Origin: Labia minor | Lineage: Eukaryota > Arthropoda > Insecta > Dermaptera > Spongiphoridae | Reading direction: 5' to 3' | Length of the DNA stretch: 64,000 nt | Assembly: GCA_963082975.1 (NCBI GenBank) | Contig: OY720344.1 | Span: 14,371,580 to 14,435,579 of the forward strand | Part shown: piece after piece, positions 23,846 through 34,700 of the stretch | Layout: each line of letters starts with the position of its first letter | Numbering within the stretch: position 1 is the stretch's first letter | Made by a program: the position numbers and the translations under genes | The notes under the pieces: generated by a model | The model's database searches: none | Seen by the model: only the letters and a program-made list of their open reading frames with translations | Told to the model about the DNA's origin: nothing

Positions 23846-25175
23846 ACAGGTGGGCTGAAAAGTTTGTAGGCTGGCTAATGGATGGTCTGTGGCTGGGATA
23901 TACATAGCGCCACTAGTATCAAATTCATATTTTTTTAGTTTTTTTTTAGCCCAAACCTTCAAAATACGCGTGTATAAATTTGACAGCTGTTACACAATTA
24001 GTATTGGAGTTATAGAATTTTTTGTGAATGAACTTTTGTGTTAATTTGAAAAAATGGACAAAAAGGAATTTCGTGTGTTGATAAAACATTGCTTTTTGGC
24101 GAAAAAAAATACTGTTGAAACAAAGGCTTGGCTTGATAAACATTATTCGGACACTGCACCAGCAAAATCAACCGTAGAGAAGTGGTTTGCTAAGTTTAAA
24201 CGAGGTGAAATGAGCACCGAGGACGATGCACGCAGTGGACGCCCCAAAGAGGCTGTAACGGACGAAAACATCAAAAAAGTCCACAAATTAATTTTTGATA
24301 ATTGCAAAGTGAAGTTGAGTGAGATAGCTGAGAACCTAAAGATATCAAAGGAACGTGTTGGTCATATCGTGCATGAATATATGGATATGAGAAAGCTCTG
24401 TTCAAAGTGGGTGCCGCGCGAGCTGACAATCGACCAAAAACAACAACGAATCGATGATTCTAAGGAGTGTTTAGAGCTGTTCAAACGTAATAAATTCGAA
24501 TTTTTGTGTCGATATGTGACTATGAATGAAACATGGCTCCATCATTTCACACCGGAGTCCAATCGACAATCAGCCGAGTTGACTGCACCTGATGAACCGG
24601 CTCCAAAGCGTACAAAGACGCAAAAGTCGGCTGGCAAGGTTTTGGCATCAGTATTCTGGGATACTCATGGTATAATATTCATTGACTATCTTAAAAAGGG
24701 AAAATCTATAAACAGCGACTATTACATAGCTTTATTGGAGCGTTTAAAAGACGAAATCGCGAAAAAACGGCCTCATTTGAAAAAGAAAATAGTGCTGTTT
24801 CACCAAGACAATACACTGTGTCACAAATCAATGAAAACGATGGCGAAATTACAAGAATTGCGTTTCGAATTGCTTCCGCATCCACCGTATTCTCCAGATC
24901 TGGCCCCCAGCGACTTTTTTTTGTTCCCAGGCCTTAAAAGGATGCTCGCTGGGCGGAAATTTTGCTCCGATGAAGAGGTGATCGCCGAAACTGAAGCTTA
25001 TTTTGAGGCTAAAGACAAATCATATTATAAAAATGGTATCGAAAAATTATATGACCACTATAATCGGTGTATCGCCCTCGAAGGAAACTATATTGAATAA
25101 TAAAAACAAATTTCATATATCAAAAAAAAATTTTTCTAGGCTAGAATACGAACTTTTCATTTTCAGCCCACCTGT
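23846..25175 (+). mobile_element. Full-length mariner element (mellifera-like)
   Basis: Inverted termini acaggtgggctgaaaa (23846-) and its reverse complement (ending 25175) bound a 1330-bp element with TA on each side (23844-23845 and 25176-25177), the target duplication of Tc1/mariner elements. A complete transposase frame lies inside. The intact ends and open frame point to a fairly young copy. Confidence 0.95.
24054..25100 (+). CDS. Mariner transposase, full-length frame with altered catalytic residue
   Basis: The frame has 348 codons, the usual length for mariner transposase, without stop or frameshift. Residues 1-110 form two helix-turn-helix DNA-binding units with a GRPK AT-hook-like linker (SGRPKEAVTDENI). 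WVPRELT near residue 120 is the mariner linker motif. In the DD34D catalytic domain, Asp252 (HQDNTLCH) and Asp287 (SPDLAPSDFF) are present with 34 residues between them. The first catalytic Asp, expected in a TGDES/TDE context, is Asn158 in VTMNETW. Known mariner enzymes need this Asp for metal binding and strand cleavage, so this copy should be inactive as an enzyme although it may still bind its ends. Similarity to the honeybee/mellifera group is judged from memory. Confidence 0.95.
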   Translation: MDKKEFRVLIKHCFLAKKNTVETKAWLDKHYSDTAPAKSTVEKWFAKFKRGEMSTEDDARSGRPKEAVTDENIKKVHKLIFDNCKVKLSEIAENLKISKERVGHIVHEYMDMRKLCSKWVPRELTIDQKQQRIDDSKECLELFKRNKFEFLCRYVTMNETWLHHFTPESNRQSAELTAPDEPAPKRTKTQKSAGKVLASVFWDTHGIIFIDYLKKGKSINSDYYIALLERLKDEIAKKRPHLKKKIVLFHQDNTLCHKSMKTMAKLQELRFELLPHPPYSPDLAPSDFFLFPGLKRMLAGRKFCSDEEVIAETEAYFEAKDKSYYKNGIEKLYDHYNRCIALEGNYIE

Positions 25176-25177
25176 TA

Positions 25178-25546
25178 AATTTTAGTTAAAATTTGTTGTA
25201 TCTTCACTGATTGTATTTGTATGTTATTTTCATTATATTTAGTTTGTCATGAATTCAGTTAAGTTTTTTCACAACGACATTTTCATATACTGTGAATCTA
25301 TATAGTGTAAACCTGTTAGCTCTCACTCGCAATTATCTTCATTTTGGTACTAAATCTAGAACAACTTGTAAATATTTATATGATAGAATTTTTATAAACT
25401 AGTTTTAATTAAATTAAATTAGTGATAATAACATTAAATAATTATTCTATATTTTTTTTACTTCTTTTTTTACTATATTGACATAAAAAAAATGAGTCAT
25501 TGAGCGTTAATATATATATATTTATATAAATTATATGATATATATA
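25178..25546. other. Spacer between mariner and LTR element
   Basis: AT-rich, ending in a TA-rich run where the LTR element inserted. No gene is seen. Confidence 0.5.
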
Positions 25547-25844
25547 TGTAATACTGAGAAAGGATTTTCAAAGAAGAAAACAATGCTCTGGAACTAGAGT
25601 TTTTATTAATTGATAAAAATTATAAAATACATTTAATACATTTAAATACATTTACTTTCACATACCTAGAGAATTGAATTTCTGTTCTTTTATCAGTTTT
25701 ATTTTAATATTCACAATTTTACTAAATATGAGATAAATCTTGTTTATGTTTATTATACTCGTCACTGCCCATATGAAGTATTAACTAACAGTAAATACAC
25801 TAAATACACTAACTCCATTAGATGACGCCAAATACAATTTTACA
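25547..25844 (-). repeat. 3' LTR
   Basis: 298 bp, running tgtaatactgag to aatacaattttaca on the plus strand. It carries one extra 9-bp unit (aatacattt) near 25630-25645 relative to the other LTR. Confidence 0.95.
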
Positions 25845-25848
25845 TCAA

Positions 25849-25856
25849 CCCTCCTT
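25849..25856 (-). other. Polypurine tract
   Basis: On the minus strand aaggaggg lies four bases upstream of the 3' LTR and overlaps the pol stop codon. This is the expected primer site for plus-strand DNA synthesis. Confidence 0.7.
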
Positions 25857-28800
25857 ATTGACTCTTTTTTTCAATCTGATAAAAAGAGTAAGGAACTAAT
25901 TTATTGCTATGGAACAAATTTACCTCTCTTCGTTTTCTGTCCGTTTCTACTTCATATATTGAACTTGCAATCTTTCTCTTTATTACAAATGGTCCTTCTC
26001 TCACTCTATCCAATTTATTTCTATTTAGCTTGTTTCCATTTGATATGTAGACCAATTCTCCTTCTTTAAATTCATAATCATATTTATTTTTGTTCATCCT
26101 CTTACTATTTCTTTTAGCACTTATCATAGCATTCATTATTGCTTTCTGTCTGTCTATTTTTAATTCTGGATCTCTTTTTAATTCTTTGGGCACTATTTCA
26201 GATTGATTTCCATATAACAAATACATAGGCGCGAATCTTGTGCTTGAGTGAATTGTGTTGTTATACTCTTCAATACAGGAATTTGCAATCGTTGTCCACG
26301 CCTTTGACTTTCTCATCTCATCCATCCTACATCGGATTCTGTTCACTAATGTTTGATTCAAGCGTTCATTTAGTCCGTTAGATTGTGGACTATCTACACA
26401 AGTATAAATTAGTTTAATATTCTCTTTATTTATAAAATCTTTGAATTTATTAGAATTGAGAGCGCTGTACCTGTCCACCAATAATATTTCTATCTTATTT
26501 TTTTCTGTGATATTTTTAATTAACTTAATAAAATCTTGTGTCATTTGTCCTTTTGAAGTTAAATGCCATACATATCTAGAGAAGTGATCTACTAATATAT
26601 GTAAATATTTTTTTTCGGAATTATTTCCACTAAAGCCTCCTATAGTATCCATAGACATTATGTGAAAAGGGTATTCTGCTGGTCCTAATTGAGATAATAA
26701 GCCTATTGGCCTTCTTGTTCTGGTTTTATTTTTATTGCATATCTCACAAGTCCAACAAATGTCTTTTATTAAACTATCCATATTATAAAAATAGTAATGT
26801 GGTCTTATTTTTTCAGCTATTTGTTTGATGCCTATATGTCCATACACGTTGTGAATTTTTTTTATTAATTTTGATCCAAATTTTTCAGATATAAATATTC
26901 TTTTTCTATTATTTAGAATCTTAAAATTTATTTCACCTTCTTTTAAAATTTTCTTTGAATTTTCAATTTCCTTTTTTATTGTCTTTTGATCTTTTATTAT
27001 TTCTTCTATTTGGATCATGTTATTTATTTTAATACAATCATCTTCATTTTGAAATTCTTCCAAAACTGGATTCCTAGATAATGAATCCGCCTCTATATTA
27101 TCTGTTCCTTTTTTATATATAATTTTAAAATCATATTGTGATAAATATAAAATCAAATCACCTAAGGCTTCATCCGTTCTTGATTTGGATTTTAAATTTA
27201 TTAATGGTTTGTGATCAGAAGTTACAATAAATGATTTTCCAATCAAATAATGCTGCCAATAAACAATTGCTTCTTTAATTGCTAAGCATTCCAAGAAAAT
27301 TATCTCTTTCTTTTTTTGACTTGGGGTTAGTTTTTTTGAAAAATATCCTATAGGATGTAGTAACCCATCTTCTTGTTTTTGTTTTAGGACCCCGCCAAGG
27401 CCCATTCTTGATGCGTCTGTCTCTAAAACGATATCTTTTTCATGATCGTAAATTGATAAAATTGGAGTTGAAGATAAATATTGTTTAATTTCTTGAAAAC
27501 ACTTTTCACATTCCTGGGACCAAATAAATTTTTCATTTTTTTTTAAAAGATTATGTAATGGAGATAATCGTTGGGTACAATGATCTATAAATTTATGATA
27601 AAAATTAATTTTTCCCAACAGTTGACGTACCATTTTTCTTGTTGTAGGTCTTTTAAACTCCTTGATTGCAATAAGGTTATCATTAATTGGGCTAATTTTA
27701 CCATTCTCAATCACATGCCCTAAAAATTTTATTGAATTTGTGGCAAAAACGCATTTTTCTAACTTCAATTTAATTCCTTCAAGTTTAATGGCTTTAAAAA
27801 CTAATTTTAGATGATTTAAATGTTCACTAAATGTTTTGGAAAAAATAAGGACATCATCTATGTAATTTAAACAAAATTTTTCCAACTTGTAACGTCTCAA
27901 TATACTAGAAAGCATTCTTTGAAATATCGCAGGACTATTTTTAAAGCCAAATGGAAGAACTTTCCACTGCCAATGTCCTTTTTGGGTTATAAATGCTGTT
28001 TTCTTTCTGTCTTTCACCCTGATAGGTATGGACCAAAAAGCTGAGTTAACATCTAATGCTGTGTACCATTTACAACCACCTACGTGCACTACCAAATCCT
28101 CTATTCTAGGAAATGGTTGTGGTTCCGGAACAACTAACTGATTTAACTCTCTGAAGTCTACACATAATCGGGTTCTTCTACCATCTTCTTTTTTAAAACA
28201 TAAAGTTACTGGCGAAGCGAATGGAGAATTTGATTCTTCTATTAAATCATATTTTAACAGTTGTTCTATTTGGTTATCTATCTCTTCTTGATCTTGAAAT
28301 GAACACCGATAAGGTTTTTTTGCAACATATTTTTCTTCTTTTAATTTAATTTGACCTTCTCCATTACCAATTCGTCCTACATCAAATTTATGTTTAGCAA
28401 AATTTAATTTGTGATTATTTATCAATTGGGTAATAATATTTTTCTTTTCTTCTTCAATATTTTTCAAATTTATATTATCTCCTTTCAGTTTTTCTTCTAG
28501 CCTATTTATGTCTATTATTTTATTATCAAGTTTTTGTTTTATATTCAAATTTTCATCCTGGATGAGTCTATATTTCTTTATTACATCCAGACCTAGTAAT
28601 AAATCATATTTAAAATTATCATTTTTTATTACTAGCACTTCTACTTCATCTTCTATTTCACCTATTTTTAAGCGTACAGTTGCCCGGTTATTACAAAAAT
28701 CCACCCCAGTAATATTTTTAAGCAAGCTTTCATTATTGTTTAATCTACAATTTAATAAATTTACAATTTTATTATTAATTAATGAATTAGTAGATCCATT

Positions 28801-28889
28801 ATCATAAACTGCCGTAATCCGCTTGTTTTTATCAATTATTATTGGAATTTTTATTAAAGAATTGGGAATGGATTTTTCCGGGCATTTTA
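25855..28889 (-). CDS. pol: Pol polyprotein (protease, RT, RNase H, integrase)
   Basis: The open -1 frame runs from the gag stop region. The first Met in it is at 28725, giving 956 codons, but the protease starts before that Met: a DNGSTNSLI active-site segment lies near 28800-28774, with Asn replacing the usual Thr/Ser of D-T/S-G. Counting from the Met, RT spans about 150-330 with LPFGFKNSP and YIDD at 288-291. RNase H has ETDASRMGLGG, an ECLAIKEAI segment and TSDHKPL. Integrase has an H-x4-H...C-x2-C zinc finger (HNVYGH, CEIC) and a DDE core (MDTIGG, VDRYSALN, SPQSNGLNERLN). The tail lacks a chromodomain. No stop or frameshift is seen. Expression is probably by -1 frameshifting at 28890-28896. 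Confidence 0.93.
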
Positions 28890-30041
28890 GTTTTTTTGGT
28901 ACTCACATGAAGTTTCTTCGTTACAATCTTGTTCCTCAATCTCTAAATTGTTAACTCTATTGATTGGTAAAGTTTTTTTTTTATTATTCCAGCAAAATTG
29001 AACTGGATGAAATCTATAAAAGCCTAAAGATTCACATATTTCACAAGGCTGTTTGTTCTTTTTATCCAATGTTTTAATTTTATTTTGATTATAATATGTA
29101 TTTCTCTTGGTAGTTTCAGGAGAAATTTTTCTCTCAAAGTTCTTACTTATACTGTAGGATTCATCAATTTTTTTTATTTCCTTCATTAAGTCATCAAATG
29201 TATTTACTTTTTCTCTGTCAATTTGATTTTGTACTTCCACAGGAAGAGAGGTTACTATTTGATAAGTTCGAATTATTTCTGGTATTATTTGATCAATTCC
29301 TAATAATAAATTTTCTTTTTTTATAATGAATTCAATCAATGATCCATTCATATATTTATAATTAAAGGCCTGTCGAATTGGAGTCCAAGTTTTATTTTCA
29401 AAAACCAATATAAATGATACTTTCCATTGTTTCCAATCATTCAAAGATAGTTTTTTTATATTGGAGGTATACCATCCTAGGGCACACCCCTCTATAAATA
29501 ACTTAAGGCATTCCACTTTATCACTATCATTTTCAACATTAAGTCTATCACACTCTTTCTCAAAAGACTCTATCCAAGGTAAGGCATCATATTTCTGTCT
29601 ATTAAATTTATCAATTAAAAATTTTTTTTCTACTTTCTGTAAATCCACTTTGTTGGTTTTGTATAATTGTTTTTCCAATTCTCGAATTCTTTCTGACAGA
29701 CTTTCTTCTTTAGATACCTCATTTTTTATCTTATTCTCACTAATTTCCAATTCTTCTAACATATGCTCTCCAATGCAAAAGTTTCCACCCTCATCCAAAA
29801 AAATTTCCTTTAGTTCTTGCTTAAATGGCACTGATACTTTTCTATATCCATTAATTTTTGTAATTGAAGTCATGCTGTTTGTTATACTTTTTATTTTGAG
29901 CAGTGTAGGATATTTATTGATTCCTTTGATATCATTCGGTAATACATACCATGTTATTTTGTCCCAAGATAACGCTTCCAGTTCAAATACATTCTCTTCT
30001 TTCTTTATAATATGAAGGTATAATTTTTCTAATGGACTCAT
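28887..30041 (-). CDS. gag: Gag protein
   Basis: The frame has 384 codons, and its ATG starts 25 bp after the 5' LTR. It opens with a poorly conserved region and a predicted coiled coil (residues about 90-135). The capsid-like part follows (residues about 145-300), containing WIESFEKEC, SLNDWKQWKVSF and a TWTPIRQAFNYKYMNGSL segment typical of retrotransposon gag. Near residue 333 a CEICESLGFYRFHPVQFC stretch gives CX2CX8HX4C, a variant of the nucleocapsid zinc knuckle. The stop TAA follows directly on an A-AAA-AAC heptamer, and pol continues in the -1 frame. Confidence 0.9.
   Translation of the reverse strand: MSPLEKLYLHIIKKEENVFELEALSWDKITWYVLPNDIKGINKYPTLLKIKSITNSMTSITKINGYRKVSVPFKQELKEIFLDEGGNFCIGEHMLEELEISENKIKNEVSKEESLSERIRELEKQLYKTNKVDLQKVEKKFLIDKFNRQKYDALPWIESFEKECDRLNVENDSDKVECLKLFIEGCALGWYTSNIKKLSLNDWKQWKVSFILVFENKTWTPIRQAFNYKYMNGSLIEFIIKKENLLLGIDQIIPEIIRTYQIVTSLPVEVQNQIDREKVNTFDDLMKEIKKIDESYSISKNFERKISPETTKRNTYYNQNKIKTLDKKNKQPCEICESLGFYRFHPVQFCWNNKKKTLPINRVNNLEIEEQDCNEETSCEYQKN
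28890..28896 (-). promoter_or_regulatory. Programmed -1 frameshift slippery site
   Basis: In the gag frame the message reads CAA AAA AAC TAA, so the heptamer A-AAA-AAC fits the X-XXY-YYZ consensus immediately before the gag stop. A one-base backward slip enters the pol frame, which is open from here into protease. I did not find an obvious downstream pseudoknot by eye. Confidence 0.75.
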
Positions 30042-30050
30042 TTTATTTTG

Positions 30051-30066
30051 GAATAGAAATTCAATT
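30051..30066 (-). other. Putative self-complementary primer-binding segment
   Basis: Directly after the 5' LTR the leader reads, on the minus strand, aattgaatttctattc. It does not begin with TGG, as tRNA-primed sites usually do. It is complementary in 15 of 16 positions to a segment inside the LTR (30183-30198, and 25672-25687 in the other LTR). This arrangement resembles self-primed elements such as Tf1. Confidence 0.5.
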
Positions 30067-30355
30067 TGTAATACTGAGAAAGGATTTTCAAAGAAGAAAA
30101 CAATGCTCTGGAACTAGAGTTTTTATTAATTGATAAAAATTATAAAATACATTTAAATACATTTACTTTCACATACCTAGAGAATTGAATTTCTGTTCTT
30201 TTATCAGTTTTATTTTAATATTCACAATTTTACTAAATATGAGATAAATCTTGTTTATGTTTATTATACTCGTCACTGCCCATATGAAGTATTAACTAAC
30301 AGTAAATACACTAAATACACTAACTCCATTAGATGACGCCAAATACAATTTTACA
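30067..30355 (-). repeat. 5' LTR
   Basis: 289 bp, identical to the other LTR except for one missing 9-bp unit. A TATA-like tattaaaata (minus strand, 30220-30211) lies just upstream of the segment complementary to the leader. Confidence 0.95.
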
Positions 30356-31710
30356 TATATATATTCAAATAAATATTTACTTCATCCTAAATAATTTGAG
30401 TTGATCAAAAAAACAAAAAAATATCAATTAAATCTTTTATAAAATAATAAATTACTAATAAAAAATCTTAATGAAAATTGGAAAAGACAAAATATTAATA
30501 CTAATAATAATAAAGATTAAAATATTATAATTTCAATAATTTAGAATAAGCTCAGGAATTTATTCCTTTTTTCTATTTTTCAATTAAAATATTATTTTAT
30601 TACCATAATGTATAAAGCTATAAATAAATAAACAATAGAGTAATTAGAGTATTTCATTGGTCGATACCTACGAGTTTAGGGTATGCAGACATATAAGTAA
30701 GAAATATATAGTCAACTTATTAATCTTATACGAATAATAATAAATATTATGCATACAGACTTTAAATTAAATCCCATATAAATTTAGGACCACACTAAGG
30801 AAGACATATTTACGATGAGCAATCAATATTGATGTTTTATTAAAATTTAATATATTTAATATTTTTATATATATAATCTTTAAAGTTTTAAAGAAAATAT
30901 TTAATAAGGATGATTTTGAATTTTAGCCTTATATTGGCTCTTAAATTGAAATTATATCAAATATAGATTATTGAATATTTGAATATATGTGACAGTAATA
31001 TGGAAAAGTTTTAACTGAAATAAAATTAAATAATTGTTTTAAATATTTGATTTTTCTTTTTATATTCAATAAATATAGTTTTAAAAGATATTTTTATTAA
31101 ATAAACTATATTTTACAAATTGACTTTAACAATTAAGACACTAATTTATAAATTTAAACTCTTTATTTTATAAAACGATTTAAAAGAAAAGAGCAATTGT
31201 CATTTTCATTTTTATTTAAGCCATTTGGTATTCCAGTGGAGAAATAGTAATTACTTAAACTTGACATTTTATGCTTCTGAAAGAAATTATGCAATTTAGT
31301 TATGAGGTACAGATAGTGCCCCTAACGTATAATGTAACGATATGATGCAAATATGAATAGGTTCCACTTATTGCATAAAGGCCCTTCAGTAGACGATGTT
31401 ATTTAATCCATCAGTGGAAATATTTTATTAGAGGAGACGATTAATGACTACTACTTCTTGTTCTCTTTTCAGTCCCTGATGATGATTTCACATTATCTAT
31501 AATTTCTCATAAATTCTCAACCTTTACTTCCTTTGAATCCCTTCCTCAACCAATCTTTATTTACACATAAAAGATATACTGTGTACTCCCAACTTATTAC
31601 TTTTTTAACAATAATAATGAATTCAGAATAATATGTAAATGTAAAAATGAAAAGGCAAATAAAAAAAAGATAAATAATAAATTATAATATTGATAAAATT
31701 TAAAGTTAAA
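30356..31710. other. Intergenic between LTR element and PMS1
   Basis: AT-rich. Segments near 30775-30815 and 31380-31400 look like diverged copies of the repeat at 6.8-7.7 kb. No gene is seen. Confidence 0.5.
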
Positions 31711-34700
31711 TTATATAATTTCTTCGTGAATTTTTAAATTAATTGTGGGATGAAATATTAAACAATTATGGAGACATTTAAGGGTTTTGAATGAATCACA
31801 ATTTTTCATTTGCCAATATTTCATGAGTTTTATAAGTTCTTCTTTTTTTGGTATTTGATCTGATCTAGCTATTCGAATAGCTTCATTCTATAATACAAAG
31901 ATAAAATAAATATTACTAATGACAGTTGTGGTTTATAATATATATATTTAAAATTTAATAATTAATAAAATATGATAAAATTATATTTTTAATTATAACT
32001 TACTTTAAAAAATTGTTGTATTTTTTTAGGTCGAACATTAGAAAATTTGTTATCATTGTCATTTTGATATTTTAATGCTTTATTTAAAATTTCTATTAAA
32101 TCTTCAATGCCATATGTAGGAATATGTGTTGCCATTTCTTTTATAATAAATGTAGATTCTAAAAAATAATTTTATAAATAATTAAAATAAAAATAGATTA
32201 ATCTTAAGAAATTTGAATTTTGTTTGAAAATCTTAAAATCAAACTTACAAATAATTAACATAGTGAATATATATTTTAATCTTAACCCTGAGAAAGAAAA
32301 AGAACAAAAAAAATAAATCTTTGAATTGTTATATTATAACCAAATAAATTTGATAATTTACCAAAAGAAGCTATAAAGATAACTATTTGTTTATCATAAC
32401 TATATTTTAAGTCTTTTTTTCTTATTCTACAATTTAAACGAGTTTCTTGAAACACCAAAGCAACAAATTGAAATATTGATAAGCATTTTAATTGTTATGA
32501 TAATTTACTGGAAACACACACACAGTAAAAGTTCATTCAGGCATTCAAAATACATAATTCAATTTAAGAAACTATAATAACTAACACTTTATGAGAATTC
32601 TAAAGATGATATAAAATTCAAATTGAAAATTTCTGACCCTTCTTTCAATCTTCTTTATTTTATTTTATAATTTTCGGAAAGTCAACCATTTATTCATTAA
32701 ATTTTAAGAAAAATTAATATAAAATGTAAAACTACATTAAAACTACACAGTAAATTGGCAAGGATAAATAAGCTTACTATATAAAAACACTATAGTTTCA
32801 TGATACACAGGTTGAATACCATTTCTTTAGGCTAATAATTTTTTAGAAGAGAAAATATATATAAATATTTTATAATACTTATAAAATTAATATGATTATA
32901 TATTTAATTCATTTACACTTGGATGGTAATTAAATAGATTACCTTGTAATATTTCAATTTTAAAACCATTTTTTCTTATAATTGGACTAGAAATCATTAT
33001 CGAATTTTGTAAAATATCAAAACTTGTGTCCATTTGAGATAAAATATCATAACAGTCGGCATTGAAATTTCTGTAAGGATTAAAAAGGAAATTAGTAATA
33101 AAACAAAAAAAATGACAAAATAATTGATCAAATTATTTAACTCTTTTTCCAGAGCAATCGATTCTATGGGATATGTTTTCACTGATTCTTCCTCCATCAA
33201 TTTATTAAATGTTATAATTTCTTCAAGTCCCCAATGTCTTACTATTCCAACTTCATTATTTAGTTTGTATATCCATAAACGTGATTTCATTTGGCCTATA
33301 AGCTGAGGAATATCTGAAGGAGTAGTAATGCTGAAAATGATTTATACTCTTTTTAAATCTTTCATTTTTTATCAACATCTTTTTGATCAAACTATTATTA
33401 TCCTATTAAAAAACCTAAGTGATTATTATATTTCATTTCAAAAAGATCTATTTTAAAATGATTATTTTTTATAATTAACTGAATAGATAAATAAAAATAA
33501 AAAATTACTTACTTTTTTGATTCTTTTGATTTGATATCATTTATTTCAATGTTCATTTTAACAATTTTTCTTTTTGGTCGTTTTTGTTTTTCGCCACCTT
33601 CAATTAACCAGTCCGTAATTATTCTCTTTGATTTTGATAAAGTATTATCTTTTAATGAAGATTTAAAAGTTTTTTGTTGTTTTTGTTTAGTTATTTCTTT
33701 AGCAATTTTATCATAATTTAATCTAGTTTCATCATCTAAATTTTTCCATTGTTCTACTAACATGGCTGCAACTCTAGTGAAAGATATCCCAGGATTTTGT
33801 TGAATAACTAAAATATATTAAATACATATATATATATATATATTAATATATTTATTAATATTTGTCAATTTTTATTAAATAAATACTTCATACAATAATT
33901 TTAAAAATATTATAAGAATTTATTTTTAAAATAACAATAAAGATGAATATATTTATTTATATACTAACTTAACGGACGCATTTCTTTTGTAAATTTTGTA
34001 AAACCACTTAAATTCTTTTTACCCATTTGGCTACATGGACTCGGAAGTGATTCATTTTCAATTAAAGTATTATTATCATTCTAAAATTTTAAAGATCAAT
34101 TAATATTAATAAAAAAATAATTTAAAAAACAAACTTAAATTTTTTAAATGTCAAATTTATTTACCTGGGTTTCTATATGTTCTTTGTCGTCATTACAAAC
34201 ATAATGATTGGTTACATTTATATTTTTATTTAAATTTTCATTTTCCTCTTCAGGCTCACTAAGATCAATATGAGAATGAATATTAGGGTGCTGAGTAAGA
34301 GGATCTGAATATTCAAAATCTTCTTGGGTTAATCCATCAAGAAGATCTGAAAAATCATGTTCAAGTTTCTTTTGTTCTAAATTCTGTTCGCTAGTTGTTT
34401 TGATTAAACCATTTAATTTCGACTGGGGTTTTTCTAAATCAATGGTCGATTCTGTTACTAAATCTCCTTTTATATTTAATGAAATATTATTTGATAAGTT
34501 TGAAGGAGGCGGCTGTTTACAATTTTCATTGTTATTTTTATTTTGTAGAACTTGATCAATTTCGACTAATAACGATGAGTTATCATTAGATGCAAATGAA
34601 TCTTCGTTTATATTTTTATAATTATTTAATTTTATTTTCTTTGACGGATGTTCTTCTTCTTCTTCTTCATTAATTTTCTTTGAAGAATTTTCAGGTTCAT

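Larger units (their letters stand above)
25547..30355 (-). mobile_element. Ty3/gypsy-like LTR retrotransposon, apparently intact
   Basis: A 4.8-kb element with LTRs at 25547-25844 and 30067-30355. It is transcribed leftward, so the right LTR is 5'. Gag (28887-30041) and pol (25855-28889) are open throughout. Pol order is protease, reverse transcriptase, RNase H, integrase, which is the Ty3/gypsy order. No envelope frame is present. The LTRs are identical except for one 9-bp repeat-unit difference, so insertion was recent. LTRs begin TG and end CA. Flanks are tata on both sides, consistent with a 4-5 bp duplication but in low-complexity sequence. The leader between 5' LTR and gag is only 25 bp. 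Confidence 0.95.

Noticed and set aside
29461-30015. Plus-strand 184-codon frame
   Set aside because: Antisense shadow of the retrotransposon gag.
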